In this document: piece by piece, positions 1-11,845 of the stretch
How the letters are laid out: every line of letters starts with the position of its first letter
How positions within the stretch are numbered: position 1 is the stretch's first letter
DNA from: Pagrus major
Taxonomy: Eukaryota > Chordata > Actinopteri > Spariformes > Sparidae
Reading direction: 5' to 3'
DNA: 64,000 nucleotides
NCBI RefSeq assembly: GCF_040436345.1
Contig: NC_133236.1
Location: 13,570,443-13,634,442, forward strand
Notes under the pieces: generated by a model
What the model saw: only the letters and a program-made list of their open reading frames with translations
Databases searched by the model: none
Told to the model about the DNA's origin: nothing
Position numbers and translations under genes: made by a program

Positions 1-43
1 AACAAAGGCTCTTATATTTGTTAAAGGACTACTGTGTAAATAC

Positions 44-3000
44 CAAAAAGTTGACGGGGTCCTCTGGTTTGATCTTGCTGCAGTCTAACATGGCCTCAGT
101 GAGCGAGGGCATCACGTACTTCATCAGGTAGTTCCTCAGAGGAAGAGAGCGAGCTTCCAGCAGCTCGTACTCCTGTCTCTGCAACTCCGACAAATTCTTC
201 TGCTAATAAATAACAAAAAATATCAATTCATTGTCATTATTTACTCTCTATTTACTCATTACGTCTATACATCCTCTCTAAATGCTGGTATGACACACTT
301 TTGTGGCTTCTTCTCTCCACTCACCCACTCCTCGTACTGAGCAACCATCTCAGCCAGTGCAGCTTCATTCCTGCGTTTCTTCTCAGCAGCTTCTGCAGCC
401 AGTTTCTTCTTCCTCTCTTCCTCTTTCTTTCTGTCCTCCTCCTCCTGCTCCTCTGGACTTGGGCCGTAATTCTTGGGAATCCCCGCCATCTCAGTGATCT
501 TCTTCATAACATCTGTGTACTCTGAATCACCTGTCGTGACCTCTGGAGAGGAAAAGGCATACTTATTGTAAAAAAATACTTCTACAAGCCTCACTACTGA
601 ATGTTATGTTGATTGCCATGAGGTCAGCATGAGGTTGACAGCACACAATGAGATAGATTAATGGCAAGGTAAGGCAAAAATGATCTGATTCCAGCTTCTT
701 AAATGTGAATATATTCTGGTTTATTTACTCATCTATGACAGTAAACTGAATATCTTTGGGTTGTGGACAAAAAAAACAACAACAAAAAACATTTGAAGAC
801 GACATTTTAGGCTTTGAGAAACAAACTGATTTACATTTTTCGCAATTTTCTGACATTTTGTAGACCAAACAACTAATCAATTAATCGAGAAAAAAACAAA
901 CAGATTAAAAATAATTGTTAGTTGCAGCCCTAGATTTTAAACAAAACCAAGCTACTGTACAGTATAGAGCTTTTTAATGCTGATTTAACTCTTGGCAAGA
1001 CTGCAAATAAGCTTAATTTCCAAAATGTTTAACTATTCCTTTAAACAGAACAATTTTGAATGACGAAGCAACAAGCTTCTTGAAATATGAAGCAAAGGAA
1101 TTTACATGAAATGTGATCTTCATTTCAAGAAACTCTAGTACAAGAAGAAGACTACAAATGGGCTTTAAGACATAGTCACATTTTTCATAGCTGCATCATA
1201 AAATGCAACACAATGTGCTGATAGACACACCAGTATGCTGCTAACACTCAAACTCTTTTCTTTGCTATAATTTCTTCAATATTCTGGTAACGTCTTGCCA
1301 TTTATGCATCTTCCAGTAACGTTTTAACTTTGATGTGTCTTTGAGGACAGTACCGATATGTTCTGGGTGAATCTCGAGCTCATCAAAGTAGTCCAGCAGG
1401 GTTTCCTCTGCAGTGCAGAGTTGTCTGTATCTCGTCAGGCGAGCGACAAATTCCTCCTGGGTGTATCGCATTTTCTCTGCCACGCTCTGTGGAAGTCCCT
1501 GTGCTCTCTTTGTCAGGAAATCATCCGTCGCATTCAGGGCGAAAACATGCTCTGCAAAACATAAAACAAGTGGAATAAGACGATGAAACTGACAGAATGT
1601 TTTTTATTATTAGAGGTATGAAGAGAGTTTTGGTGAGCTAGTTTTAGGATTATTTTATAAGATCCTCTGCTGTAACAACTGATTGGTGTGTTTTCTATCT
1701 TTGTAAGCAGTACATCAACAACCTGGTGTGATCTTCTGGTTGTACACAGGTTTGAACATCATTTCCTGGTTCTCTGTGTCTTCATCTGAATGGTAAAAAC
1801 GCCACATCAATATTAGTGTAATCAATATGAATACATTTTACAGTAATTAAAAGAATGGATCAAACATACCAGAGAAAATCAGCTTCGCTTGCTCATAAGT
1901 CTTCGGAAATCCATCAAGGACAAATCCTTGGTTCCTACATGGCTTTGAATTCAGCTTTTCTTGCAAAATGTCAACAAGTAGATTATCAGCCAGTCGACCT
2001 AAAGGACCAAGGCAGTCATTTAAAACCTTTACAACCCATTAATACTCCAAACACAGATGTACTGATATATTTGTACTCTCTATATTTGCAACTGCCGTAC
2101 AACAACTTCCTCGGGATGAATAAAGTTCTGTCTTATCTTATCTTAAAATGACCCCTGGCCCACATTGTTTTGTTGTTGTGTAGTGCACCAAGAAAGGTTA
2201 AATGAAAAATAAAAACTTCACTTAAAAACGTTATTAGTATTATTTATTATTAAGTCAACATACACTATTATTCTCGTCACACTGATTCAACATCAGGCCT
2301 GTTACTGGGTGTCCATTTCCCACTTTTATCAACAGTATAAGTTTGAAGTAATCCAAAGACTGCTGTAATCAAACATCCATGACTTTTGAAATGTTAATAA
2401 AAACATAATGTCTACTTTACGGCTTTCTGAGGCATGGAATATGGTAGTTCTTATGTAGGACTGTGGTTCTACAGTATAACAAACCTGCATTCATTTCCAT
2501 GCTTTTGTTAAAGTCTTCCAGTTGTTTCCGGGCAGCAGCTGTTACCTCTTCGCTGACATATTCAGGCTCAGCTTCATCCACTATCTCCTTCTGCAAAATA
2601 TGGAAAGATACGTGACAAATGAATATGAGTATGTGTTTGTTGAGCATCATTGTTGCCCTGTAAGAGTCTCAAACTGCAAAATAGAACTTCCACAAGAGGG
2701 CAGTACATTTCCTCTGAGACAAAAATTAAGTTTGTCTGAAAATGCAATTCTTTGATTCCACTGACCAGTTGTGTGATCTTTTCCTCTATGACCTCTTTGA
2801 TCCTGATGTGGTGTATTTGGTAATGACTGCACAGCTTCTCTGCAACGGTGGTTTTACCCACAGCTGGAGGTCCGACCAGGCTGATTTTGATTGGCTAGGG
2901 AGACAAAATAGAAACAAGACTTGGCTTTAAGCTGATGTCAAAGTAGCTTTTATGTCCGAAATACACATTTAATCAAGGCATACTGTACACCAGAGTAACA

Positions 3001-4808
3001 GAAGGTTGATTTTGCCATGTGCAGCCACATGTCTTGACAGTTTCCACAGTAAATTTTGTGTTTCCACCTCAAACAGAAAAAAATCTGTGGGCTTTTCCTT
3101 AACATATCAAATATAGTCATTAATCAGCTGAATCTGCTGTCTCTATACAGCAAAATAATGAGAACTCTCAAACACTCTTGTGTGTATCAAGTATGTATCA
3201 AGTGTCAACTGGCGTCAAAATTCAACTGTGTTTGTAAAATGTCTTTATTTGAAGGAGCTGAACACTCACAAGTAGCTGCCTGGTGTTTTTGTATTCCTTC
3301 ACGATGCTCTCCATGTTTTCTACCATCCCAGCTTCAGACGTCCAGCGGAGACTGAAGGAGTCTTTGATGATAAAAGCATCCAGGCGGAGGTTGATGCTGA
3401 GGTAGTCCAATTCCTCAGGCTGAAACGAAAACACAGTATGTGTGATATTGAATATTTACTGGTAGAATATGTCATGATGTGCCATAGAGGGCCAACTGCA
3501 TCTTTATTACAACCACAGGTTACATCAGGAGGTTTCTCTGATCCTGTATTAAGAGCCACTAAAGATAGTTACTGCTCAGATGTGAATTAATGTGTGTTGA
3601 TTCTTAACCCAGATGTAACCCTGTCATCCTAGACACATAACATCTAGTGCTGCTTCATCTGTGTCAGATAGTAGACATTTTTTTAAGGGGTAAAGCTTAA
3701 CTGTCCATTTAAAACTGATAATAGTATATTCTATTACTGTTAAATTGTACTAAAGCTTGGTGGTTATTCAATTATTTTAAAAGTATAAAAGTAGCCTTCA
3801 ATTGACTTTCCAAGAAACAGCAGCTTTATATGTAATTGTTTGATAATGTGGTATTTTTGTGCATAAGCGTTTCAAGGTTGGATTGCCACACTGAGAGAAT
3901 TATTATTAAATTAAATGAATATTTAAAAAGAGTGATTGTGTAATAATTCAGATGAGATTCTACCTTATTTAAAATTAGTAAAAAGTAAAAAATGGCATAC
4001 TGTACCTTAAAAGCCTTCATGGCAATTGCTTCCTGCTCTGGCACTTTGTTCAGTTTTCCCCGCCCAAGTGTAACACTTATCATCTGAAGAGTAAAGAGTC
4101 AGAGAATAACAGTAATCGTTTTAATATTTTGATGTGTCATTGAATGACTGATTGACTTGATTTGTCATTTTGTCTTTGCAGATCACAGTAGAAAGTTAAC
4201 TATAGATTCATAAGTAGGGCTACAAATATTACTATATTTCAAATATTACTGTGAATGTATATTGCTTCCAGAGTTATCTGTCTCTGTGATAAATAATAAT
4301 CATTATAATATCACATATAACGGTCGATCACTATTTAATTGATTATCAAAATAGTTTGCAATTAATTTTCGTTAAATTGACTTCCATTCATTGACTAATT
4401 GTTGCAGCTGTAGTCATAAAAAAACAACAACAAATGTATTATCCATTTTCTTTTATGTCTTGCTTCATTCATGTTACCTTCACAATATCCTCTAAAGTGT
4501 TCTTAGAGTCATCGACAGCAAGAATGTACTTTGACTTTGGCTTGAGTTCAATGATATTTTGGAGAACTCTGAGAAAGAAACACAGTTTAGTCCTGTATTA
4601 ATTATCTCTAAAAATAAACAGTATATATATATGTGTGTGTAGAAGTACTGTAAATTAAAATCACCCTCCGAGGTCATAAACATGAATCATTGGGATGTAA
4701 TTTGTGCCCTCTCCAAAAAGAGGAACTTTTGGAAACTGCAGCAACCAAGACACCTGTTCAAAAATACAAAAACATTTCATAGAAGATGATATTGCAATTT
4801 AGGCATTC

Positions 4809-4878
<70 letters not shown>

Positions 4879-6367
4879 GTACTGAGGTATTATTGCATTA
4901 ATATCTACCTTGAAAAAGTAGTGAAAGAGGTTCTCTCCTTTTCCGTACTGAAGACCGCTGGCTACAACATAGCCAGTAAGTCCGGTCCCCTTCTGTAAGG
5001 TTAGCAAGATAAAACAATTCTATAAGGTTTACAGGCATTTTTCAAGTATTTATCTTTTTATAACTAAATTCATTTTCCTGGTACTGTTACCGTAAAATGC
5101 TACCACTCTGTTGGAATATGTTTTGAGTATGTTGTAAGTAATGTTCTTACACCTCTGCCCAGTTTGAGCACAAGTTTCTCCAGATTATTGTGGTTTTTGA
5201 AGTTGGGATGAGGCCTTCTTCTTCTGAATTCCTCCTCTGTTAGCAGAACGTCTGTTTCATCCTGAAAAGAGAAAATGTCAATCATGTTGGTTGTGTTTTA
5301 TTCGCAGTACAACTCGACAGTTTGGCGACATTTTCCTGCAGGCTCACCGGATTCTGCGCCTTGCTCAGGGCCCAGGTCATCACTGTGGAGACTAAGATGA
5401 ACATTTTCCGAGACTTGAAGTTCTCCCCCTCCGCATGAAGGGCTGTTTGTAGAAGAAATAAATAAAGTACAAGAATCATCCAGGAAACTATAAGCTATAG
5501 GCTTACATTTTTCGGTTCACCTAGTAATAAGCCTACTTACACCTTACCTGTGATTGCCCATGTTGCTTCTTCAACCTGCTGCTGTGTGCCACTTTCTGAG
5601 ATGTTGTACACAACGACATCACACTCCAGCAGGCGCTCAAGAAGCTCATCTCGAGTTGGTGACTACCAAAAGAGACCCAGTTTACACATTGTCCGTAATT
5701 TGCGTTATCGTTGTTATAGTTAATGTAAGCAGTGGTAACAAGTACAGTAAAAGTACCAATGCCACAATATAAATTGCTCAATTACAAGTTAAAGTCCTGC
5801 ATTTAAAATCTTAAAAGTAATATCAGCAAAAAGTACTTCACATTTTGAAAAGTAAAACTACTCTTTATGCAAAATGACTCCAGACAGACTCTTGTATCAA
5901 AATTGGACAGTATTGGACGGACAGTGTACTAAAAAAAGTCATGCTTGAGCAAGCGTAAAGATATTGTATTAAAATACTATTTTTCGCATTTCTTTAGACA
6001 AACCAAAGAATGACACGGGGTTTGAACGCCTGACTCACCGTATACTGTTCAAGTAGAAAGCTTTCTTTGTCATCTCTGGGGGAAGCAGACACAGTTCCCA
6101 CTATCTGAAAGGCAGGTTCACCTGGAGGGGAGGCCAACGTCTGTTCTTCTCCCTCCTCCGAGCTCTCCCCGGCAGAGCAGGTCGATAAAAACTGTTCAAG
6201 TACAGGTAAGTCAGACAATAAACTGTAAACAAGCGAACAGCACGCCATTTTATATTGACAAAAAGGCGAGCTACTTCTTTAGCTAACATTACCTTGGCGA
6301 TGTGTTTGGAGGAATACCTGTCGACATCGTTGATAAAAATACGTTTGGGACGAGTTTTGTCCCCCAT
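44..6367 (-). CDS. ak7: Adenylate kinase 7 (17 coding exons; 3' end outside window)
   Basis: Adenylate kinase of motile cilia and flagella, interconverting AMP, ADP and ATP. Exons in transcript order: 6293-6367, 6039-6191, 5548-5662, 5348-5442, 5151-5261, 4909-4992, 4665-4753, 4478-4568, 4006-4083, 3270-3419, 2766-2894, 2485-2590, 1870-1998, 1723-1785, 1354-1551, 271-542, 44-199. Splice sites are GT-AG and phases agree, giving 698 codons so far (human protein about 723). Residues 1-347 are the Rossmann-like N-terminal half (VVASGLQYG). The P-loop GPPAVGKT is at about 355-362 and the kinase motif [10 protein letters not shown] at about 460. A Lys/Glu-rich coiled coil follows. The last exon here holds the Dpy-30 motif ([20 protein letters not shown]), the dimerisation and docking helix. 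The open phase-0 donor at 41-43 shows that at least one more exon lies to the left. The start is the ATG opening [13 protein letters not shown], matching the human RVFIN region. Only the terminal exon boundary is unknown. Confidence 0.95.
4812..4876. repeat. (CA)n microsatellite in ak7 intron 6
   Basis: About 32 uninterrupted CA units. Read in the ak7 direction it is (TG)n and begins about 33 nt after the 5' splice site of exon 6. Confidence 0.97.
5740..5880. repeat. Fragment of the teleost 'AAGTAAAAGTAC' interspersed repeat in ak7 intron 2
   Basis: The stretch carries phrases such as ACAAGTTAAAGTCCTGCATTT and AAAAGTACTTCACATTTTG. These recur in the larger copies near 9.6, 54.3, 55.9 and 58.2 kb. 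Only an internal piece is present, with no recognisable ends. Confidence 0.6.
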
Positions 6368-6560
6368 TTTGAAAAAAAAGCGAGTATTTGCGTTTACTAA
6401 TACTTTGTGCTTTTTGTTTTAATAACTTACTTTATCACTAATTACGTGTTAAAGCTCTAGCTTGCTAGTTGTCTACATTTGTGGTAATAACTGTTGAGTT
6501 GCGTTGTGGAACGTTGCTATGGGCTCACTCCGGTTGCCATGGCTCAGCCAATGAGAATGC
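6368..6560 (-). promoter_or_regulatory. ak7 promoter region with RFX-type half-sites
   Basis: Upstream of the ak7 start codon the minus strand carries AGCAAC (plus GTTGCT, 6513-6518) and GGCAAC (plus GTTGCC, 6533-6538), each preceded by a degenerate left half-site. An inverted-orientation CCAAT motif (plus GCCAAT) lies just beyond, near 6546. RFX X-boxes (GTNRCC-N0-3-RGYAAC) are the standard element of cilia genes, and AK7 is an axonemal gene. The right half-sites match fully and the left halves only partly. The transcription start was not located. Confidence 0.45.
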
Positions 6561-6800
6561 GTGGAGTCGCGCATACAGTACGCTTTACTTCCGGGTACTT
6601 CGCATTTACCCACAGGATCAAATTTATACTGAGGATTTTATTAATGTATTATTTTGTTGGCCTAAAAGTTCTCCAATTTAAACATAAAATCAAATGATTA
6701 TACTCGAATAAGCCTTCCAATCCTCTTTATCATGATATCTATGTAACTCAATGTCCCCATTTTTAATCCCAACAGAAATTCAAGATGTTTAATTATGCCA

Positions 6801-7080
6801 GATGTCACATGACCTGGAAGCTATTGACAAAATTTAATAAAATGAAAATGATTCTTTAAATATCATTCAAGATTTTCATGAAAAATAACCAATAAAAAGA
6901 AATGTGTCTCATTCAGCCAGGACAGGAAGCACATGACATGGAAGCTACTGAAAAAAGGTGAGTTTCATAAAAAAAAATAAACATGAATAAAAAATATGAT
7001 GAATTTTCATGGAATTTTTTTTTTAATATATAAAAAACACTAAAATCCACTAAAAAGAGGTTTGTCTCATTCAACCAGTA
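6801..7080. repeat. Diverged tandem duplication (about 125-160 bp unit)
   Basis: CACATGACCTGGAAGCTATTGA near 6806 recurs as ACATGACATGGAAGCTACTGA at 6931. TCTCATTCAGCCAG near 6907 recurs as TCTCATTCAACCAG near 7065. The intervening AT-rich text also aligns loosely. The second copy ends directly at the fold-back transposon. Confidence 0.6.
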
Positions 7081-7086
7081 CAATTG

Positions 7087-7848
7087 TACGGAAGCCCTAA
7101 AGGGCCATGCATTCATACATTTAATTTCCTCCGTTTTCCCGTGATAACGAGTTAAATTCATTTGTTTTCTCGAGATCTCGAGTTATTATCTCGAAATAAC
7201 AACTGCCGTTTTCCCGAGATAACAGGATAATTTTTGTGAGATCTCGAGATAACGAAACTTTGTTTTCCCGAGATAACGATATAATTAATTTGAGATCTTG
7301 AGAAAACAAAACGATAGTGTAGTATATTAAATCATTGCAGGAAACATCATTCAGTGTAGCAATGTCAGAGGAGCAGGAGCATATCGATCACCGCGTCACA
7401 TATCTTTTCAATCAAGGCCTGACAGGCTGAAATAGCATTATGCCTTGCTATTACAGATAATACACACATTAGTGTGCGTAATCTAAAAAGACGGTTAGCA
7501 AGGCATCAGCTATATCGACGGCGCAATCTAAGTGAGCCTGATGTCGTCGTTAACTACATAGCTGACCAGCTACAAGGTCCCGGGCGTCTCCATAATCTCA
7601 GGCCTATCATATCACAGTCATTATCTCGAGATCTCAAATTAATTATATCGTTATCTCGGGAAAACAAAGTTTCGTTATCTCGAGATTTCGAGATCTCGAG
7701 AAAATTATCCCGTTATCTCGGGAAAACGGCAGTTGTTATTTCGAGATAATAACTCGAGATCTCGAGAAAACAAATGAAATTAACTCGTTATCACGGGAAA
7801 ACGGAGGAAATTAAATGTATGAATGCATGGCCCTTTAGGGCTTCCGTA
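7087..7848. mobile_element. Fold-back DNA transposon with ~220-bp inverted repeats (non-autonomous)
   Basis: The left arm (7087 to about 7305) and right arm (about 7621-7848) are inverted copies, nearly identical over about 220 bp, starting TACGGAAGCCCTAAAGGGCC. Both ends are flanked by CAATTG (7081-7086 and 7849-7854), which reads as a 6-bp target duplication, though the palindrome could also belong to the repeat. The arms contain many CTCGAGATCTCGAG and CCCGAGATAAC palindromes. The 310-bp centre keeps a short coding remnant on the plus strand (about 7440-7610, with words NLKRRLARHQLYRRRN and IADQLQGPGRLH). It resembles the N-terminal part of integrase-core transposases common in fish genomes. 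The superfamily is not settled; IS3EU- or Ginger-like is a guess from the remnant. Confidence 0.85.
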
Positions 7849-7859
7849 CAATTGAACCA

Positions 7860-9200
7860 TAGTATGCAGTAAATATACATGTAAATATGTGTATTATTTC
7901 ATTTTTATATTTGATAATTACATTTATTGCCCAAAAAATACTTGATGATACAGGGACTTAAAATAAATGTACTATGTTATATCAATTAACCTTTGTGTAT
8001 CATTTTCCCATGGTGTCACTTTAGTATCCCTCTAATGCTGTTGTAATTCTCCTGTAGGGACTGCCAATTTAACACCCCCTCATGCAGCTCTCTATCTAAC
8101 TCACAAACCACACACTCCTGCGGGCCTGTAGATCCCCTCATAGCAGGACAATGGAGCGCTGACATGGAAACTTTCAAAGCACCCCATATATTTATAGAGC
8201 TGACACTATCTGAGAAACTGCTGGCAGTGCTTGATGGTGTCTGTTCTACACAGGCCTCAGCACTCAGTAAAACACACCCTGTCATACATTCAAAGAACAG
8301 TGATACGGAAGGGAACTGCATGGATGATTGGTCGTTTCTGGCCATGTTTGGTAAACCTGTAATTCCTGATGCTGCGAAGTGTATTCCAATCATGGGTTGT
8401 TAAGGAATTTGATCAGTTTAGTGAAGAAGTCAGAGAATAAACAGGAATTTCTAAAATATCAACATCGTTATTGGTCTCAAAAAGCAGGTTTCAGTCTTGT
8501 TTTAGGGAGAATATTTTTAGGTGATGGCAACATTTAGAAGAGCCAATTTCTCCTGTGCCCTTTCTCAACCTCATGTACTGTATAATGATTTACAATTATA
8601 GCTGCTGATGTGATTGTTCTGATTAACATGTCAGCCAGCATGCAGTTTGTCAAACACTGGTGAGCCATCAGCTGTTTACAGCAGGCATGTGGCACATTAC
8701 GATAACGGCTGTCGGTGCCAAGAACAGCACTGCTTGTTTATTGTCAGTGGACTGTTTATGATATTTACCTCTCTGCAATGAAATAATTTGAATAATTTTA
8801 GTCAAAATCAAGCAAAAAAAAAAAAAGGACACTAAGACAACTGATATCAGACATTTAGTCATCTCTGTGTATAAAATTAAAAAAACACATTTTTGCTCAA
8901 CTTGAAATACTCCTGTTTGTAGAACATTTCAGGAATACATTTATCTATAGTCTGAAAATTGTGACAAGTAAGCCACTTATACTGTGTGAAAGTAATCAGC
9001 TTCATTTAATTACTAATTATTTCTAACATTTCTGTACAAGGTTAGATTCAGAGGTCTTTCAGCAACCAACATGCAGTGAATGTGGCACAAAAAGCCCTTT
9101 TTTTAAAATACTCCTGCGTTCTTTCTTTTACCATTTAACAAAAACATGTATAGCATTGTATTGCTGATGGTAAACAAACCACTGTCCAAGTAGGACTGAC
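7860..9200. other. Non-coding spacer; no recognised gene
   Basis: AT-rich DNA between the fold-back element and the candidate actin enhancer. At 8016-8403 both strands are open (125 codons on minus, 79 on plus), but neither translation resembles a family I know. Neither frame has convincing splice sites or a promoter. Confidence 0.5.
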
Positions 9201-9223
9201 TGTTAAAAAGCAATTGTTGCCAA

Positions 9224-9450
9224 CAGCTGCTGAAGTGTGTGCATGTGTGTGTGTTGGAGGAGGTGGGGGGGTGAAGAGCGGAGGGGGCAGCTGTCAGGAC
9301 ACGAACCGTGTGCTTCCTACATGCCCTTATAAGGACGGATGTCCCTCAAAACCATGACCCATTAAAGACCAGTCTGCCTTATCCTGATAAAGACCTGGTG
9401 ATAAAGACGGGACTCTGCCAAAAAGTGCTTCGTCGACTTCAAGGCAGCTG
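9224..9450 (+). promoter_or_regulatory. Candidate muscle enhancer: CArG box plus three CAGCTG E-boxes
   Basis: A perfect CArG box CCTTATAAGG lies at 9325-9334, with E-boxes CAGCTG at 9224-9229, 9288-9293 and 9445-9450. SRF-binding CArG boxes combined with MyoD-family E-boxes drive sarcomeric actin genes. The cluster sits about 2.5 kb upstream of the probable actin first exon. Function is inferred. Confidence 0.4.
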
Positions 9451-9603
9451 TTGACAAAACACAGCGCCGGTTTCATCCAAAAACTAACGTGATGTCTCTG
9501 ACTTTTACTTTTTGCTCAACAATGTGATGCAGTTATCCTTGAAAAAGACAGTCTGCTAATCAAATACTTGAAACACTCTGTTATTAGTGTTAAAGTTCAC
9601 TGT

Positions 9604-9802
9604 AACACAGTGTTGTAAAAATGACCCAAAAGTCATATTTGAGTAAAAGTAAAGATATAATGTTAAATATTACTCTGGTTAAAGTGAAAGTCATGCATAT
9701 GAATAGTAATTGGTTAAAATCTTAAGGTATCTGATGTTAAATGTACTTTAAAAGACTTTTTCTGACCATTTATAAGCATCAAAAGTACAAGTAAAAGTAA
9801 AT
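9604..9802. repeat. Fragment of the teleost 'AAGTAAAAGTAC' interspersed repeat
   Basis: The text TTTGAGTAAAAGTAAAGAT ... AAAAGTACAAGTAAAAGTAAATG matches the internal phrases of the better-preserved copies at 55.9 and 58.2 kb. Both ends are eroded. Confidence 0.6.
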
Positions 9803-11076
9803 GATACATATATTTACATATGTATGTACTGTATACTGCATACCAATTACTGGATTTGATATTTACAATTTTTTTTTCTGATTATCGGAATAAAAGTCTG
9901 ACTGAATGGAAGCTTATGAGAAATAGACTCTACAGTTTCCTATTGAGTTTATTGTCTCAATTGCACGTTTCAATTCTTCATCTACTTCTGTTTATGGTCA
10001 CTTATGGCTCGGAAAAACCAAGATGGCGACGGCTGTTGTGCCAAATTTTAGGCCTCAAAACAGTTGTACAAAAAGTGGATAATGTCACGGTGGGTTTACA
10101 CTTGTGGGACATGCATTAATAACACACAATGATCTACTAATATAATAACATATATACCTTTTTTCTCATTGTTGTTGATCTTTGCTGATACTTGTGCTTC
10201 TAATGGGTGTCCTTGTAGTGGTATTGTAGGTATTGCCACTTTTTCTTAATTAAATGATCTGAATACTTCAACTACCACAAACTGATATTCCAGACCATCA
10301 GAGGGCAAAACATTCCTGAGTATTTCCTCATGACTACACGTAATATATGCATAGTACGTCTAACGTCCGTACAGGATTGACACATTCTTGAAGATGTAAT
10401 CCCAAATTATACTTTCCTTCAGAGTACTTCTCTTTGCTGGGACTACCTTGGTTGGCATACAGATTTCAAGGAAACCTCATTACCACAGAAAATACATAAA
10501 ACTTCATGCAAATCCTCTGTTGACCATAGCTTAAAAATTACAACTAAGCTATGCTCTCTGTTGTCCTCTGTTTTGACATATCAATCGTATCCACTTATGT
10601 CTTATTCTGTTATTATTCTATTATTCTGTCAGTCTTTTTTGTGATTGACAAAGTACATTTCTGAGCGACCAAGATCCCTGTAGAATGAAACAATAAGTCA
10701 ATTAATGTATTCGTTAATCAACAGAAAATTTATCAGGAACTATTTTAATAATCTATAAATCCTGTAAGTATTTTTTCAAGCAAAACTGACAAACAAGCTC
10801 CAGTTTCAACTCAACTCAAGTCTCTGTTATGTAAAAGCTCAAAATATAAATAGACAAGTAGGTTAGTAGCATCTCTCTCTGAGGTACATTACAGCACATG
10901 GCTACAAATGGAATATTTCAGTGTTGATGGTCGAAGTGGTATTTACATTCTCACTGCACTGCACAGCAGCCTGATAGGGCTCCAGCAGGGCGACGTAGAC
11001 ACTGTGGGGGCAGTGCGAGGTGACGAATAAGGACCCTGAGCTCTCGCCTCGGTCTGCGGCGACAAGCAGCCACTGG

Positions 11077-11218
11077 CACCTGTTGACACACCATTCCCCT
11101 AAAAGGAAACACTGGAGCCAATCAGAGCTCAGAACGGCCCAGGCGATCCCCGGGATCTGTCATCTGCTGGAGGTCTGGACCCCAGCCTCAGCTCCCCAAC
11201 CTCCCTCCCCCTCAGCTG
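11077..11218 (+). promoter_or_regulatory. Candidate upstream control region of the actin gene
   Basis: Within a GC-richer island (about 10.95-11.35 kb) lie CACCTG (11077-11082), a CArG-like CCCTAAAAGG (11097-11106, one base off consensus), CCAAT at about 11116 and CAGCTG (11213-11218). This is about 0.65 kb upstream of the probable TATA element. It is a plausible SRF/MyoD module, not demonstrated. Confidence 0.35.
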
Positions 11219-11845
11219 TCTGGCATGTTTATGGCCCCCCTCCCTCCTCACACATGCCACGACACTGGCAAACAGTCACAGGCAGGTCCCCTTAGACGGC
11301 TCCTTAACCAGACAAGATCTCAGATATCCATCACACCGTGCAATCACCCACATCCCCAGTGCCCTGAATGAGCTTAGTCATATTAACACATCCTTTGGGA
11401 CCTGAAGAGCAGCTTCATAAAGTATGAGTGGGAGAAAGATGCTGCTATATGAGGCAGAAGATGATGATAATGTAGTTGAGTGCCTCAATCTATCTGTCAC
11501 ATTAAATGTAAAGGGCATATATTGATTCTAAACTTAACCTAACACGTCTCATATAATGTACAAATCATATATATTTGTCTCAGTCATTCATGTTGTGATT
11601 TACGGGTGTCTTGGAGCTCATTAGTTGCTGAAATTAGCCACCATCCAGGCAACAAACCTCATAAAACTGAACACTACTCCTTAATCTGTCCATTGGCTTT
11701 CGTCTCCAAGACAACATCCCTCCAGTCTGGTGGCGTCCCTGACACGGGATCCACTTTACTGAACCATTTTGCCAAGCAGCACTTAATTTGGGCTTGTGTG
11801 AACTCCTGAGCCCGCCCACCGGCCCCCAGCCTAAGGATGCAAGGA

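Noticed and set aside
2241-2416. An additional ak7 exon between exons 12 and 13
   Set aside because: The phase already closes between 2485-2590 and 1870-1998, and no GT-AG bounded in-frame segment is needed here.
4786-5007. His-Thr and Val-Cys repeat frames
   Set aside because: They come from the (CA)n microsatellite. Only the part 4909-4992 on the minus strand is real, as an ak7 exon.
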